A stretch of 64,000 nt of DNA from contig NZ_JAKSXZ010000140.1 in NCBI RefSeq assembly GCF_022829465.1, positions 180,183-244,182 of the forward strand. The letters run 5' to 3'. Source of the DNA: Methylobacterium sp. J-067. Its GTDB lineage: Bacteria > Pseudomonadota > Alphaproteobacteria > Rhizobiales > Beijerinckiaceae. The notes under the pieces were generated by a model, which was not told the DNA's origin, made no database searches, and saw nothing but the letters and a program-made list of their open reading frames with translations. A program made the translations under genes and the position numbers. This document shows, one piece after another, positions 35,014 to 43,772 of the stretch. Each line of letters opens with the position of its first letter. The first letter of the stretch is position 1.

Positions 35014-35044
35014 CCCACCCGGGATGGAAGGATCGTACCAACAG

Positions 35045-35674
35045 TCAAGCTTCGGTTGCGCTGACCGGGACGATGTAGGGAAGGAACAGCGCCCGCACCT
35101 GATCGAACCCCCATTCGAGGTCGGCCGCATCGAGATCCGCCTTGCCCTGAAGGTGGAAGCTCATCCAGTGGCTCGACACGATCCAGGCGTTGTCGAGGAG
35201 CCGCGTCAGCGCGTCCGGATCGATGCGCAGGCGCCCGGCCTCGGCGGCGGCCTCGAACACGCCTCGCGCAAGTGCTTGCGTCCGCTGCCGCAGGGTGCGG
35301 ACCTCGCCGCGCAACGCGGGCGCGATCTCCACCATGGCGATCCCGTCGCGGTAGATGCAGCGGTAGCGCCAGATCAGGTCGAACCAGGCCCGCTGATAGG
35401 CCGTCAGGGCATCGGCCTGCTCGAAGTCCGCCGGCAGGCGGCCCGCCACGGCTTCGGCCTCGGCGGCGAAGGCGGCGAAGATCGCCTCCACCAAAAGGCT
35501 CTTGCGCGGAAAATGGTAGTGCAAGTTCCCCTCGCGCATGGACGAGGCGGCGGCGATCTCGGCCGTCGTGACGCGGCCGATTCCCCGGGCGTTGAACAGC
35601 GCGAGGCTCGCCGCGACGATCCGGTCGCGGGTGCGCGGGGCGGCAGCGCTCGGGATCGGTGTCGCGCGGGTCAT
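35045..35674 (-). CDS. TetR-family regulator
   Basis: 209 residues; N-terminal HTH RDRIVAASLALFNARGIGRVTTAEIAAASSMREGNLHYHFPRKSLLVEAI (residues 17-65) and a helical ligand domain of TetR type. Divergent from an SDR-esterase-monooxygenase operon 100 bases away, across a perfect palindrome (35688), so it likely represses that operon and itself. Ligand unknown, perhaps a ketone or fatty derivative used by the operon. Confidence 0.88.
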   Translation of the reverse strand: MTRATPIPSAAAPRTRDRIVAASLALFNARGIGRVTTAEIAAASSMREGNLHYHFPRKSLLVEAIFAAFAAEAEAVAGRLPADFEQADALTAYQRAWFDLIWRYRCIYRDGIAMVEIAPALRGEVRTLRQRTQALARGVFEAAAEAGRLRIDPDALTRLLDNAWIVSSHWMSFHLQGKADLDAADLEWGFDQVRALFLPYIVPVSATEA

Positions 35675-35687
35675 CACGGATCGTCTT

Positions 35688-35703
35688 TAGGGTATCCACC
35701 CTA
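35688..35703. promoter_or_regulatory. TetR operator candidate
   Basis: Perfect inverted repeat TAGGGT-ATCC-ACCCTA located between the divergent TetR and SDR starts (14 bases upstream of the TetR ATG, 71 before the SDR start). Confidence 0.6.
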
Positions 35704-35773
35704 GACAGGGAAGCCCACCGGGCCTATCACCCCCTGAGATCCGGCACCGCCGGAGGGAGGCCGGGAGAGCAGC

Positions 35774-36625
35774 TTGGCTCAACGATTCCGCCTGCAGGGA
35801 AGCGTCGCCCTCGTGACCGGCGCAGCCAGCGGCATCGGCGCCGCCCTGTCCACGGCGCTGGCGTCGCGGGGCGCCTCGCTCATGCTGATCGACCGCGACG
35901 CGGAAGGCTTGGCCGTCACCGCCGCACGCGCCAAGGCAGCCGGCGCGGACACCGAGTGTCGCACCCTCGACCTCGCCGACGCCTCGGCCATCGCCGCGCT
36001 GCCCGAGGCGGTCGCGCAAAGGTTCGGCCGGCTCGATCTCCTCTTGAACAATGCCGGCGTCGCCCTGGGCGGGCGCTTCGAGGAAACGCATCTCGACGAT
36101 TTCGAGTGGGTGCTCGACGTGAACCTGCGGGCCGTGATCCGCATGTGCCACGCCTTCCTGCCGATGTTGAAGGAGCGTCCGGCGGCGCAGATCGTCAACA
36201 TCTCCAGCCTGTTTGGGCTGATCGCGCCGCCCGGCCAAGCGGCCTATTGCACCAGCAAGTTCGGGGTGCGCGGCTTCACCGAATCTCTGCGCCACGAATA
36301 TGCCGGCACGGGGCTCGGCGTCAGCGTCGTGCATCCCGGCGGTGTGGCGACCTCCATCGCCCGCAACGCCCGCAATCCGCGCCTGTCCGACGATCCTGCG
36401 GAAGCGGAAACGATGCGCCAGGCGGCGGAGGCCGGGCGGGTCGCCTTCGAGAAGCTGCTCACCCTGCCGGCGGACGCCGCCGCCGCCGCCATCCTGCGGG
36501 GGATCGAGCGGCGCGCGCCGCGCATCGTCGTCGGCAAGGACGCGCGCAATGCCGCGCTGATCCAGCGCCTACTGCCTGCCGGCTATTGGCGGGCGATCCT
36601 GCGCCTCTCCGGCGGAAAGGTCTGA
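35774..36625 (+). CDS. Short-chain dehydrogenase/reductase
   Basis: 283-residue NAD(P)-dependent SDR: TGAASGIG at residues 15-22, NNAGVA, catalytic Ser in VNISSLFG and YxxxK as YCTSKFG, then HPGGVATSIA. The C-terminal extension of about 50 residues is seen in SDRs paired with Baeyer-Villiger enzymes. TTG start with GGGAGAG ahead. First gene of a three-gene operon (2-base gap to the next). It would interconvert an alcohol and ketone. Confidence 0.88.
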   Translation: MAQRFRLQGSVALVTGAASGIGAALSTALASRGASLMLIDRDAEGLAVTAARAKAAGADTECRTLDLADASAIAALPEAVAQRFGRLDLLLNNAGVALGGRFEETHLDDFEWVLDVNLRAVIRMCHAFLPMLKERPAAQIVNISSLFGLIAPPGQAAYCTSKFGVRGFTESLRHEYAGTGLGVSVVHPGGVATSIARNARNPRLSDDPAEAETMRQAAEAGRVAFEKLLTLPADAAAAAILRGIERRAPRIVVGKDARNAALIQRLLPAGYWRAILRLSGGKV

Positions 36626-36626
36626 G

Positions 36627-37520
36627 ATGGCGAGCCTGCGTGCCTATATCGGGGCCTGGATGGTCCGCCGCCGGGTGAAGGCCCCCCTGGCGGGCGCCAA
36701 GAGCATCGACGACGTGCGCCGCATCCTTGGCGGCGCCTCGTTCCCCGACCCGCGCGACGCGACCTTCGAGGTGGGCAGCCTCGGCGGTGTGCCGGGCGAA
36801 TGGATCCGGCCGGTCTCGGGAAAAGCCTTGCGGCGGCTGTTCTACGTCCATGGCGGCGGCTTCGTCGCCTGCTCGCCCCGGACGCACCGCCCGGTGACGG
36901 GGGCCTTCGCGCGGCGGGGCTTCGAGGTCTTCGCGCCAGATTACCGGCTGGCACCGGAGCATCCGTTCCCGGCGGGGCTCGATGATGTCATCGCCGCGTG
37001 GAGCGCGTTCCGCGCCGCGGGGCCTGCAAGCCTCGCGGGCGAATCGGCGGGGGGCAACCTCGCCCTGGCGCTCCTGCTTGCGGCGCGGGACCGGGGCATT
37101 CCCCTCCCCTCGGCCGCCTGCCTGTTCTCCCCCGTCACCGACCTCGCCGCCGTGGACGGCTCGCGCGTCTCGAACGGAAGCCGGGATGCCATGTTCCATG
37201 CCCAATCCATCGCGGAGGTGGCACCCGTCTATGTCGGCGAAGGTGATCCGCGCACGCCCCTCGCCTCGCCGGTCTATGGCGACCCGACCGGGCTGCCGCC
37301 ACTGCTGTTCCATGTCGGCGACCGCGAGATCCTGCGCGACGACGCCGTGCGGATGGCCAATCGGGCCAAGGCGGCGGGGGTCGAGACGCGGCTGCGGATT
37401 TTCCCCGTTGTGGCCCATGCGTGGCAATTCGCCGATCAGGTTCTCCCGGAAGCCAAGATCTCCCTCGACGAGGCGGCCGATTTCCTGAGGCGCCATGCCG
37501 GCCGGGAGACCCACGCATGA
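36627..37520 (+). CDS. Alpha/beta hydrolase (HSL-type esterase)
   Basis: 297 residues; oxyanion-hole motif YVHGGGFVA (near 72-80), nucleophile elbow GESAGGN (Ser about 137), Asp in VGDREILRD and His in VAHAWQF. Carboxylesterase of the hormone-sensitive-lipase group. In the operon with an SDR and a flavin monooxygenase, it would hydrolyse the ester or lactone product. Confidence 0.88.
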   Translation: MASLRAYIGAWMVRRRVKAPLAGAKSIDDVRRILGGASFPDPRDATFEVGSLGGVPGEWIRPVSGKALRRLFYVHGGGFVACSPRTHRPVTGAFARRGFEVFAPDYRLAPEHPFPAGLDDVIAAWSAFRAAGPASLAGESAGGNLALALLLAARDRGIPLPSAACLFSPVTDLAAVDGSRVSNGSRDAMFHAQSIAEVAPVYVGEGDPRTPLASPVYGDPTGLPPLLFHVGDREILRDDAVRMANRAKAAGVETRLRIFPVVAHAWQFADQVLPEAKISLDEAADFLRRHAGRETHA

Positions 37521-38989
37521 GCGCCGCCAAGGACACAAACGGCGTTCTCGCCGTGCTCATCGTCGGCGCCGGCTTCTCCGGCGTGGCGATGGCGATCCGC
37601 TGCCAGCAGCAGGGCATCGGGCCGATCTCGGTGATCGAGAAGGGGCCCGGCATCGGCGGGACGTGGCGGGAGAACACCTATCCGGGTGCCGCCTGCGACG
37701 TGCCCTCGCATCTCTACTCCCTGTCCTTCGCGCCGAAGGCCGATTGGAGCCGCCTCTACGCCAAGCAGCTGGAGATCGAGGATTACCTGCGCGGCGTCGC
37801 CGAGCAGTACGGGTTGATGCCGCTCATCCGCTTCGGCACCACCCTGCGCCGGGCGGTCTGGGACGAGGCCGGTGCCCTGTGGCGAGCGGAGACGGATCGC
37901 GGCGAGATCCTGGCCCGCGCCATCGTCTCCGGTGCCGGGGGGCTGCATCATCCGTCGATGCCCGACATTCCCGGCCGCACCGACTTCGCCGGGGCGAGCT
38001 TCCACACCGCCGCCTGGGACCATTCCGCCGACCTGAAGGGCCGGCGCGTCGGCATCGTCGGCACGGGCGCCAGCGCGATCCAGGTCGTGCCGGAACTGGC
38101 GGGCCATGCCGGGCACCTCACGGTGTTCCAAAGGACGCCCCCCTGGATCATGCCGAAGAACGACCGGGCGATCCCGGAGGAGCGAAAGGCGCGCTACGCC
38201 CGCTTCCCCGTCTTGCGGCTGCTGGAACGGTGGCGCCTGTTCTGGCGGCTCGAATTTCCGGCACTCGTCGGGTTCACCCGCGTCTCGAAGGTGACGGCCC
38301 AGGCCGAGGGGATGGCCAAGCACAACCTGCGCAAGGCCGTGCCCGACAAGGTGCTGCGCGAGAAGCTGACGCCGCAATACCGGTTCGGCTGCAAGCGCGT
38401 GCTGCTCTCGGACGAGTATTACCCCGCCCTCCAGCGGGACGACGTGACCCTGGAGACCGGCTCCATCGCCCGCATCGTTCCCGATGGTGTCGAGATGGCG
38501 GACGGGACGAAGCACGGCCTCGACGCCCTCGTCTTCGCCACCGGCTTCGACGTGCTTGGCGGATCGCTGCGCACGGAGGTGGTCGGCCGCGAGGGGCGCC
38601 GGCTCGCCGAGGCGTGGGCGGACGGGATGCAGGCCTTCCAGGGCATCACCGTCGCGGGCTTCCCGAACTACTTCATCCTGCTCGGCCCCAATACGGGCAT
38701 CGGCCACAACTCGATCATCGCCATGATCGAGATTCAGGTCGATCATGTCATCGGCTGCCTCAAGGCCCTGGCCGAGGGCCGACAGGCGATCGAGGTCAGC
38801 GAGCCGGCGCAGGTCCGCTTCGTGGAGCGCATCCGCAACCGGATGAAGGAGAGCATCTGGCAGGCCGGCGGATGCCGCAGCTGGTATCTCGACAACCAGG
38901 GCCGCAACACGACCCTCTGGCCGGATTCCGTGCTGGCCTACCGGCGCAGCGCCCGCCGCGCGCGGATGTCGGACTACCGCCTGCGCTGA
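37517..38989 (+). CDS. Baeyer-Villiger-type flavin monooxygenase
   Basis: 490 residues. FAD Rossmann LIVGAGFSGVAMAIRC (residues 13-28), GGTWRENTYPGAACDVPSHLYSLSF, the BVMO fingerprint FAGASFHTAAWDHS near 155-168, NADPH Rossmann VGIVGTGASAIQVVPELA, and LGPNTGIGHNSII at the C-terminus. It converts a ketone to an ester with O2 and NADPH. ATG overlaps the esterase stop (ATGA). Together: SDR alcohol to ketone, monooxygenase to ester, esterase to acid plus alcohol. Confidence 0.88.
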   Translation: MSAAKDTNGVLAVLIVGAGFSGVAMAIRCQQQGIGPISVIEKGPGIGGTWRENTYPGAACDVPSHLYSLSFAPKADWSRLYAKQLEIEDYLRGVAEQYGLMPLIRFGTTLRRAVWDEAGALWRAETDRGEILARAIVSGAGGLHHPSMPDIPGRTDFAGASFHTAAWDHSADLKGRRVGIVGTGASAIQVVPELAGHAGHLTVFQRTPPWIMPKNDRAIPEERKARYARFPVLRLLERWRLFWRLEFPALVGFTRVSKVTAQAEGMAKHNLRKAVPDKVLREKLTPQYRFGCKRVLLSDEYYPALQRDDVTLETGSIARIVPDGVEMADGTKHGLDALVFATGFDVLGGSLRTEVVGREGRRLAEAWADGMQAFQGITVAGFPNYFILLGPNTGIGHNSIIAMIEIQVDHVIGCLKALAEGRQAIEVSEPAQVRFVERIRNRMKESIWQAGGCRSWYLDNQGRNTTLWPDSVLAYRRSARRARMSDYRLR

Positions 38990-38992
38990 CGC

Positions 38993-40954
38993 TCAGGCGA
39001 CCTTCAGCAGCGGCAACGCGAAGCTCTCGATTACCCTTTCGGCCGGCATCGGGCGGCCGAGATGGTAGCCCTGGGCGAAGGGGCAGCCCATCTCGCGCAG
39101 GGCGACGAGGTCGGTCTCGGTCTCGACGCCCTCGGCCACGACTTCGAGGCTCAGCGCCTTGCCGAGATCGATCACCGCCTGGACGAGCCCGCGCTTGTCG
39201 CCCGCCTCGTTGAGGCCGGTGACGAGGCTGCGGTCGATCTTCACGCGGTTCACGCGCAACTGCCGGATGCGCGACAGGGACGAATAGCCCACGCCGAAAT
39301 CGTCGATGGCGATGCTCACGCCGGCCCGCGACAGTGCGCCGAGCTTGTCCGACACGGCGGCGGCGTCGAGGGCGGTGTCTTCCGTCAGTTCGATCTCCAG
39401 CCAATCCGCCGGAAGGCCGAAGGCTTCGAGCTTGTCGAGGATCAGCCCCTCGATGGGCGTCTGAGTCAGTTCCCGCGGGCAGACGTTCATGGCGATGCGG
39501 ATGTCGGTCGCCCCGCGCTCGGTGAGCGAGAGCTTCATCCGGTAGACGCTATCGAGGATGTAGCGCAGCAGCGCCTCCGACAGACCGATCACCCCGGCGG
39601 CGGCGATGATGTCCGGCGGCGGCACCCAGCCGTGGCGCGGGTGGCGCCACCGCACCAGAGCCTCCAGCCCCGCGAGGTTGCCCTCGCGGACGCGGAAGAT
39701 CGGCTGGAACCACACCTCGACAGCGCCCTCGGCGAGGGCGTCGGGCAGGTCGCGCTCGGCGTCGCGGCGCATGTCGAGGCGGTTGCGCAACTCGTCATCG
39801 AAGATGCGGTATCGGTTCCGACCGGTGGACTTGGCCGCGTACAGGGCCTCGTCGGCCCGCACGAGCCCCTCGGTGAGGCTGTCGCAGGCGCCGAGATGAA
39901 TGCCGATGCTGATGCCGACGCGGTCGGTGTCGAACCGGTCGAAGGGCTCGGCCACCGCCGCGATGATCGCTTTGGCGAGATCGCGAACCGGCACGCCCGC
40001 CACGGCGGGATCGTAGAGGATGGCAAATTCGTCGCCGCCCAGCCGGCCGACATGCCCGCAGGCCGGCACCTGCGCCCGCAGGCGGCGGCCGACCTCGGCC
40101 AGGACCTGATCGCCGGTCTTGTGGCCGTAGATGTCGTTGACCGATTTGAAGCCGTCGAGATCGAGCAGCATCAGGCAGGGGGCGGGCGTCGCCTCGGCCT
40201 GCTCCGCGAAGCCCGCGCGGTTCAGGAGACCGGTGAGCCCGTCGCAGATCGCGCGGTTCGCCATGCGCGCGGCGAGCGCGTTGGCCTCGTTCTTCAACCC
40301 ACTGGTCCGCCGGAAGTTGGCCTCCGTCTCGAAGCAGGTGCGCATCAGCGCGACGAGATAGACGAGCGTCGTCACCGCGAGGCATTCGCGCTCGAAGCCG
40401 CCCGTGACAAACAGGCATCCCACCACCGAGACGAGCGGCGGCGTGATGAAGAAGACGGGGATGCGCGCGAAGGACGTGCCGTAGCTCACCGCCCCGGCGG
40501 TGATGCCGCAGGTCACGACGAGGTAGAAGATCGCCTGCGGCGTGGTGTAGCCGGCGCAGAGGAACGGCACGCAGGCCCAGACCAGACCGGACAGGAAGGC
40601 GCCGAACGCCATCAGTTCCAGACGCCGGTCGATGGCCGTGGCGGCCTTATCGGACTCGACGGGGGTGTCGTCGTCGAGGCCGATACAGAACGCCCGGCAG
40701 AGATAGACCCGCAGGAGGTTGGCGATGGTCGAGGCGGCGAACCAGATGCCGCCGGCCATGGCGTGGTCCGCGCGGATCGCCACCGCGAGACAGGTGAGGC
40801 CGAGAATCAGATTGATGAAGAGGGCGCGCAGGACGCTTCGCCTGGCAGCATCCAACTGGTCGCGCCGAATGGCACGCCGAAGAATCCGCTCCGGTGGAGC
40901 GACGATTCCCATGTCAGCACTCGGCTCTAAGCTTGTGCCTGCTTGCGCGGCCAT
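38993..40954 (-). CDS. Membrane GGDEF-EAL protein
   Basis: 653 residues: about five to six transmembrane helices (to residue ~220), a GGDEF domain with LGGDEFAIL (about 320) and an EAL domain with LEALVRWRHP, NVCPRELT, IELTEDTAL, IDDFGVGYSSL, VKIDRSLV and EGVET. The EAL residues look intact, so c-di-GMP hydrolysis is plausible; no RxxD inhibitory site precedes GGDEF. ATG 40954 has AGGGAA 8 bases ahead; ATG 40912 is an alternative. Signal sensed by the membrane part unknown. Confidence 0.88.
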   Translation of the reverse strand: MAAQAGTSLEPSADMGIVAPPERILRRAIRRDQLDAARRSVLRALFINLILGLTCLAVAIRADHAMAGGIWFAASTIANLLRVYLCRAFCIGLDDDTPVESDKAATAIDRRLELMAFGAFLSGLVWACVPFLCAGYTTPQAIFYLVVTCGITAGAVSYGTSFARIPVFFITPPLVSVVGCLFVTGGFERECLAVTTLVYLVALMRTCFETEANFRRTSGLKNEANALAARMANRAICDGLTGLLNRAGFAEQAEATPAPCLMLLDLDGFKSVNDIYGHKTGDQVLAEVGRRLRAQVPACGHVGRLGGDEFAILYDPAVAGVPVRDLAKAIIAAVAEPFDRFDTDRVGISIGIHLGACDSLTEGLVRADEALYAAKSTGRNRYRIFDDELRNRLDMRRDAERDLPDALAEGAVEVWFQPIFRVREGNLAGLEALVRWRHPRHGWVPPPDIIAAAGVIGLSEALLRYILDSVYRMKLSLTERGATDIRIAMNVCPRELTQTPIEGLILDKLEAFGLPADWLEIELTEDTALDAAAVSDKLGALSRAGVSIAIDDFGVGYSSLSRIRQLRVNRVKIDRSLVTGLNEAGDKRGLVQAVIDLGKALSLEVVAEGVETETDLVALREMGCPFAQGYHLGRPMPAERVIESFALPLLKVA

Positions 40955-41096
40955 CGCCCCGTTCCCTGCTCGGTATCCGAAATACAAGCCGAGCGTAAAT
41001 AATTCCTCCAGTGCCACTAGTGCGTGAATCCTGGCGTGAACCGTGCCTCCCGGCCGACGTTCTGAGGACGTCCCGACAGAGCACAGTGAGGATTCG

Positions 41097-41555
41097 ATGG
41101 ATCGGCACGAGGAGTACATGGCGGAGGCTGTGCGGATCGCGCGGGCCAACGTCGCCGAAGGCGGCACGCCCTACGGCGCGGTCATCGTGCGCGACGGCAC
41201 CGTCGTCGCCACGGCGCCGAACACGGTCCATCTCAGCAAGGATGCCACCGACCACGCCGAGATGGTCGCCATCCACAAGGCGAGCCAAGCGCTTGGGCGA
41301 AAGAACCTGTCGGATTGCGTAATGTACGCGAGCGGGCGCCCCTGCCCGATGTGCCACGCGGCCATGCGCCTCGCCGGCTTCAAGGAGGGCTACTTCGCGT
41401 TCAGCGCGGAGGAAGCGCAGGAATGCGGCGCGGGGAGCGCCGACATCTATGCCGAGCTCTGCCGGCCGCTGGACCAGCAGCCGATGCGGCTCAAGCAGAT
41501 GCGGCCGGAAGGCGCTTCGCCCTATCCGGAATGGGAGGCGCGCCAGAAGGGCTGA
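41097..41555 (+). CDS. Nucleoside/base deaminase (CDA fold)
   Basis: 152 residues. Zinc motifs HAEMVAIHKAS (His, catalytic Glu) and SGRPCPMCHAAM (PCxxC) mark a cytidine/guanine-deaminase-like enzyme; the size and the short GTPYGAVIVRDG N-terminus resemble bacterial guanine deaminase or a related hydrolase. GAGGA lies 5 bases before ATG 41097. Substrate unresolved. Confidence 0.88.
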   Translation: MDRHEEYMAEAVRIARANVAEGGTPYGAVIVRDGTVVATAPNTVHLSKDATDHAEMVAIHKASQALGRKNLSDCVMYASGRPCPMCHAAMRLAGFKEGYFAFSAEEAQECGAGSADIYAELCRPLDQQPMRLKQMRPEGASPYPEWEARQKG

Positions 41556-41576
41556 CGCGCCGCTCCCGGACGGCGC

Positions 41577-41888
41577 TCAGTGGGTCCAGGGCGCCGTGCG
41601 GTTGAACTTGAAGTTATCGGAATAGGAGAGGCCCTTGCGCGCCGTCTCCTTGCCCGGCTCCTCGACGCGGTAGGTGATGCCCTCGCGTTGGGCGTAGGCC
41701 ACGGCCTCCTCCCGCGTCTCGAATTCCAGGCGCACCTGCTGCATCATGTCCTTCGAGCCGTACCAGCCCATGAGCGGGTCGGTCTCGCGTGGGCTCGTCT
41801 GGTCGAAGACCAGAACCCATTGCTTGGTGCGGGCGAGGCCCGATTGAGACGCATCCTTGGTGGGGCGGTAGATGCGGGCACTCGGCAT
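41577..41888 (-). CDS. NDUFS4-like ETC Complex I subunit
   Basis: 103-residue accessory subunit of respiratory Complex I found in alphaproteobacteria and mitochondria (18 kDa/NDUFS4). RIYRPTKDASQSG, KQWVLVFDQTSPRETDPLMGWYGSKD, QQVRLEFETREEAVAYAQREGI and SDNFKFNRTAPWTH match the family. ATG 41888; the long open frame above it runs through the tRNA. Separate from any nuo operon, as is common. Confidence 0.9.
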   Translation of the reverse strand: MPSARIYRPTKDASQSGLARTKQWVLVFDQTSPRETDPLMGWYGSKDMMQQVRLEFETREEAVAYAQREGITYRVEEPGKETARKGLSYSDNFKFNRTAPWTH

Positions 41889-41928
41889 GGGGTTTTCGAA
41901 AGCTCCTGGTGTCGTGCCCTGCGGAGGA

Positions 41929-42005
<77 letters not shown>

Positions 42006-42174
42006 ACGGCCATCCACGGCACAAGAGCCGTACCCGTTCGGCCCCGCCTCGGCAAGGAGGCGGATGCGCCACCCCCGATGCCCTGCGGCAAAGTTCATTC
42101 GGGACGAATGTCTCGGAACCTCCGGGCACATTAGGTCATTGTTTCAGCGATTACAAAATCTGGAGGAATGTCTG

Positions 42175-42561
42175 ATGAAGGTTACTCGCGCGCTCGGTGC
42201 TGCCGCCGTATTCGTCCTGATGTCTGGCGCCGCCTACGCCGCTCCGTGCGCCACCGGCACCACGGCCTCCAAGTCCCCGGACAAGACCATGAATCCGAAG
42301 AGCTCGGATATGGACAAGTCGAGCGCCAACCTCGCGGGCGGCAACCAGCCGGCCTCGCCGGGTACCGTCGGCGCCATGAACAATGCCGGCGCCACGCAGG
42401 CCCCGACCCAGACCGACGGCACGACCAACAAGGACGGCGCGAACGCCGGCTCCAAGAACATGGCCGGTGGCAACCAGCCGGCCTCGCCGGGCACTGTCGG
42501 CGCCATGAACAACGCCGCCGCCGCCAAGTCCACGACCAACATGGCCGACAAGGATTGCTGA
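42175..42561 (+). CDS. Exported protein with an internal 18-residue duplication
   Basis: 128 residues; signal peptide MKVTRALGAAAVFVLMSGAAYAAP, then a low-complexity Asn/Gly/Ala/Ser chain. AGGNQPASPGTVGAMNNA occurs twice (residues 54-71 and 97-114), 43 residues apart, with Thr/Lys-rich spacers; Cys at 25 and the C-terminus (128). No known domain. GGAGGA lies 8 bases before the ATG and a terminator follows, so it is an independent gene. Probably a periplasmic or surface protein. Confidence 0.8.
   Translation: MKVTRALGAAAVFVLMSGAAYAAPCATGTTASKSPDKTMNPKSSDMDKSSANLAGGNQPASPGTVGAMNNAGATQAPTQTDGTTNKDGANAGSKNMAGGNQPASPGTVGAMNNAAAAKSTTNMADKDC
42334..42516 (+). repeat. Direct repeat inside the exported-protein gene
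   Basis: Two 54-base copies (42334-42387 and 42463-42516) encode the same 18 residues; spacing 75 bases between copies. Confidence 0.85.
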
Positions 42562-42583
42562 TCTCGCCTGAGATGAGCTGAAG

Positions 42584-42619
42584 GAAACCCGTCCGGCGCC
42601 GCCGGGCGGGTTTCTTTTT
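42584..42619 (+). terminator. Intrinsic terminator
   Basis: 8-bp stem GAAACCCG/CGGGTTTC with an internal GC-rich loop, followed by five T residues, 22 bases after the exported-protein stop. Confidence 0.85.
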
Positions 42620-42674
42620 GCCGCGGCTCCGGCGGCGGTTGAAACGCCGGCCCGTTCGGTGCACGCACCCGCCG

Positions 42675-43772
42675 ATGCGCGTGGACCTCTTCGATTTCGA
42701 TCTGCCCGAGGCGAGCATTGCGCTCCGCCCCGCCGAGCCGCGCGACGCGGCGCTCCTCCTCGTGGTGGCCCCGGGGCAAACCCTGTCCGACCGGGCGATT
42801 CGCGACCTGCCGACCCTGCTGCGGCCGGGCGATGCCCTCGTCTTCAACGACACCCGCGTGATTCCGGCGCGGCTGCACGGCGTCCGCACCCGACCCGGTG
42901 CGCTGGGCCAGCGCACGGAAGTGATGCTCCACATGCGGGAGGCCCCGGATCGCTGGCGCGCCTTCGCCCGCCCGGCGAAGCGCCTCGCCCCCGGCGACGA
43001 CCTCACCTTCGGGGCAGCTGCCGAGGGCACCGCCTGCGAGGCGACACGGCTCCGAGCAAGCGTCGTGGAGAAGGGCGAGGCCGGCGAGATCGTCCTGCGA
43101 TTCGAGCTGGCGGGCCCCCTCCTTGATGAGCGGATCGCCGCCCTCGGGGAATTGCCGCTTCCGCCTTACATCGCCGGGAAGCGCCCGGCCGATTCCCGCG
43201 ACGCCAGCGACTATCAGACGGTCTATGCCCGCGAGCCCGGCGCCGTCGCCGCGCCTACCGCCGGCCTGCACTTTTCCGATGCATTGCTCGGCGCCATCGA
43301 CGCGGCGGGCCTCAGCCGGCACCACATCACACTGCATGTGGGAGCGGGAACCTTCCTGCCCGTGAAGGCCGACGACACCGACGGCCACCGGATGCACAGC
43401 GAGATCGGCCATCTCGACGCCGAGACCGCCGAGGCCCTGAACCGCACGCGGGCGGCGGGCGGGCGCGTCGTCGCCGTGGGCACGACCGCGATGCGGCTTC
43501 TGGAGAGCGCAACGGGCGAGGACGGACGGATCGCTCCCTTCTCCGGCCCCACCGACATCTTCATCACGCCGGGCTACCGCTTCCGCGCGGTCGATGCCCT
43601 GGTAACGAACTTCCACCTGCCGCGCTCGACGCTGTTCATGCTGGTGAGCGCCTTCTCCGGCCTCGACACGATGCGGGCGGCCTATGCCCACGCCATCGCG
43701 ACGGGCTACCGCTTCTACTCCTACGGCGATGCGAGCCTGCTGTTTCCGGCCGCACCGGGAGCCACGCGATGA
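42675..43772 (+). CDS. queA: S-adenosylmethionine:tRNA ribosyltransferase-isomerase
   Basis: Makes epoxyqueuosine at tRNA position 34 from SAM. FDFDLPEASIALRPAEPRDAALLL, VFNDTRVIPARLHG, DYQTVYAREPGAVAAPTAGLHF, HVGAGTFLPVKADDTDGHRMHSE and TNFHLPRSTLFMLVSAF match QueA; 365 residues. ATG 42675; longer upstream frame is basic filler. It overlaps tgt by 4 bases (ATGA). Confidence 0.96.
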   Translation: MRVDLFDFDLPEASIALRPAEPRDAALLLVVAPGQTLSDRAIRDLPTLLRPGDALVFNDTRVIPARLHGVRTRPGALGQRTEVMLHMREAPDRWRAFARPAKRLAPGDDLTFGAAAEGTACEATRLRASVVEKGEAGEIVLRFELAGPLLDERIAALGELPLPPYIAGKRPADSRDASDYQTVYAREPGAVAAPTAGLHFSDALLGAIDAAGLSRHHITLHVGAGTFLPVKADDTDGHRMHSEIGHLDAETAEALNRTRAAGGRVVAVGTTAMRLLESATGEDGRIAPFSGPTDIFITPGYRFRAVDALVTNFHLPRSTLFMLVSAFSGLDTMRAAYAHAIATGYRFYSYGDASLLFPAAPGATR

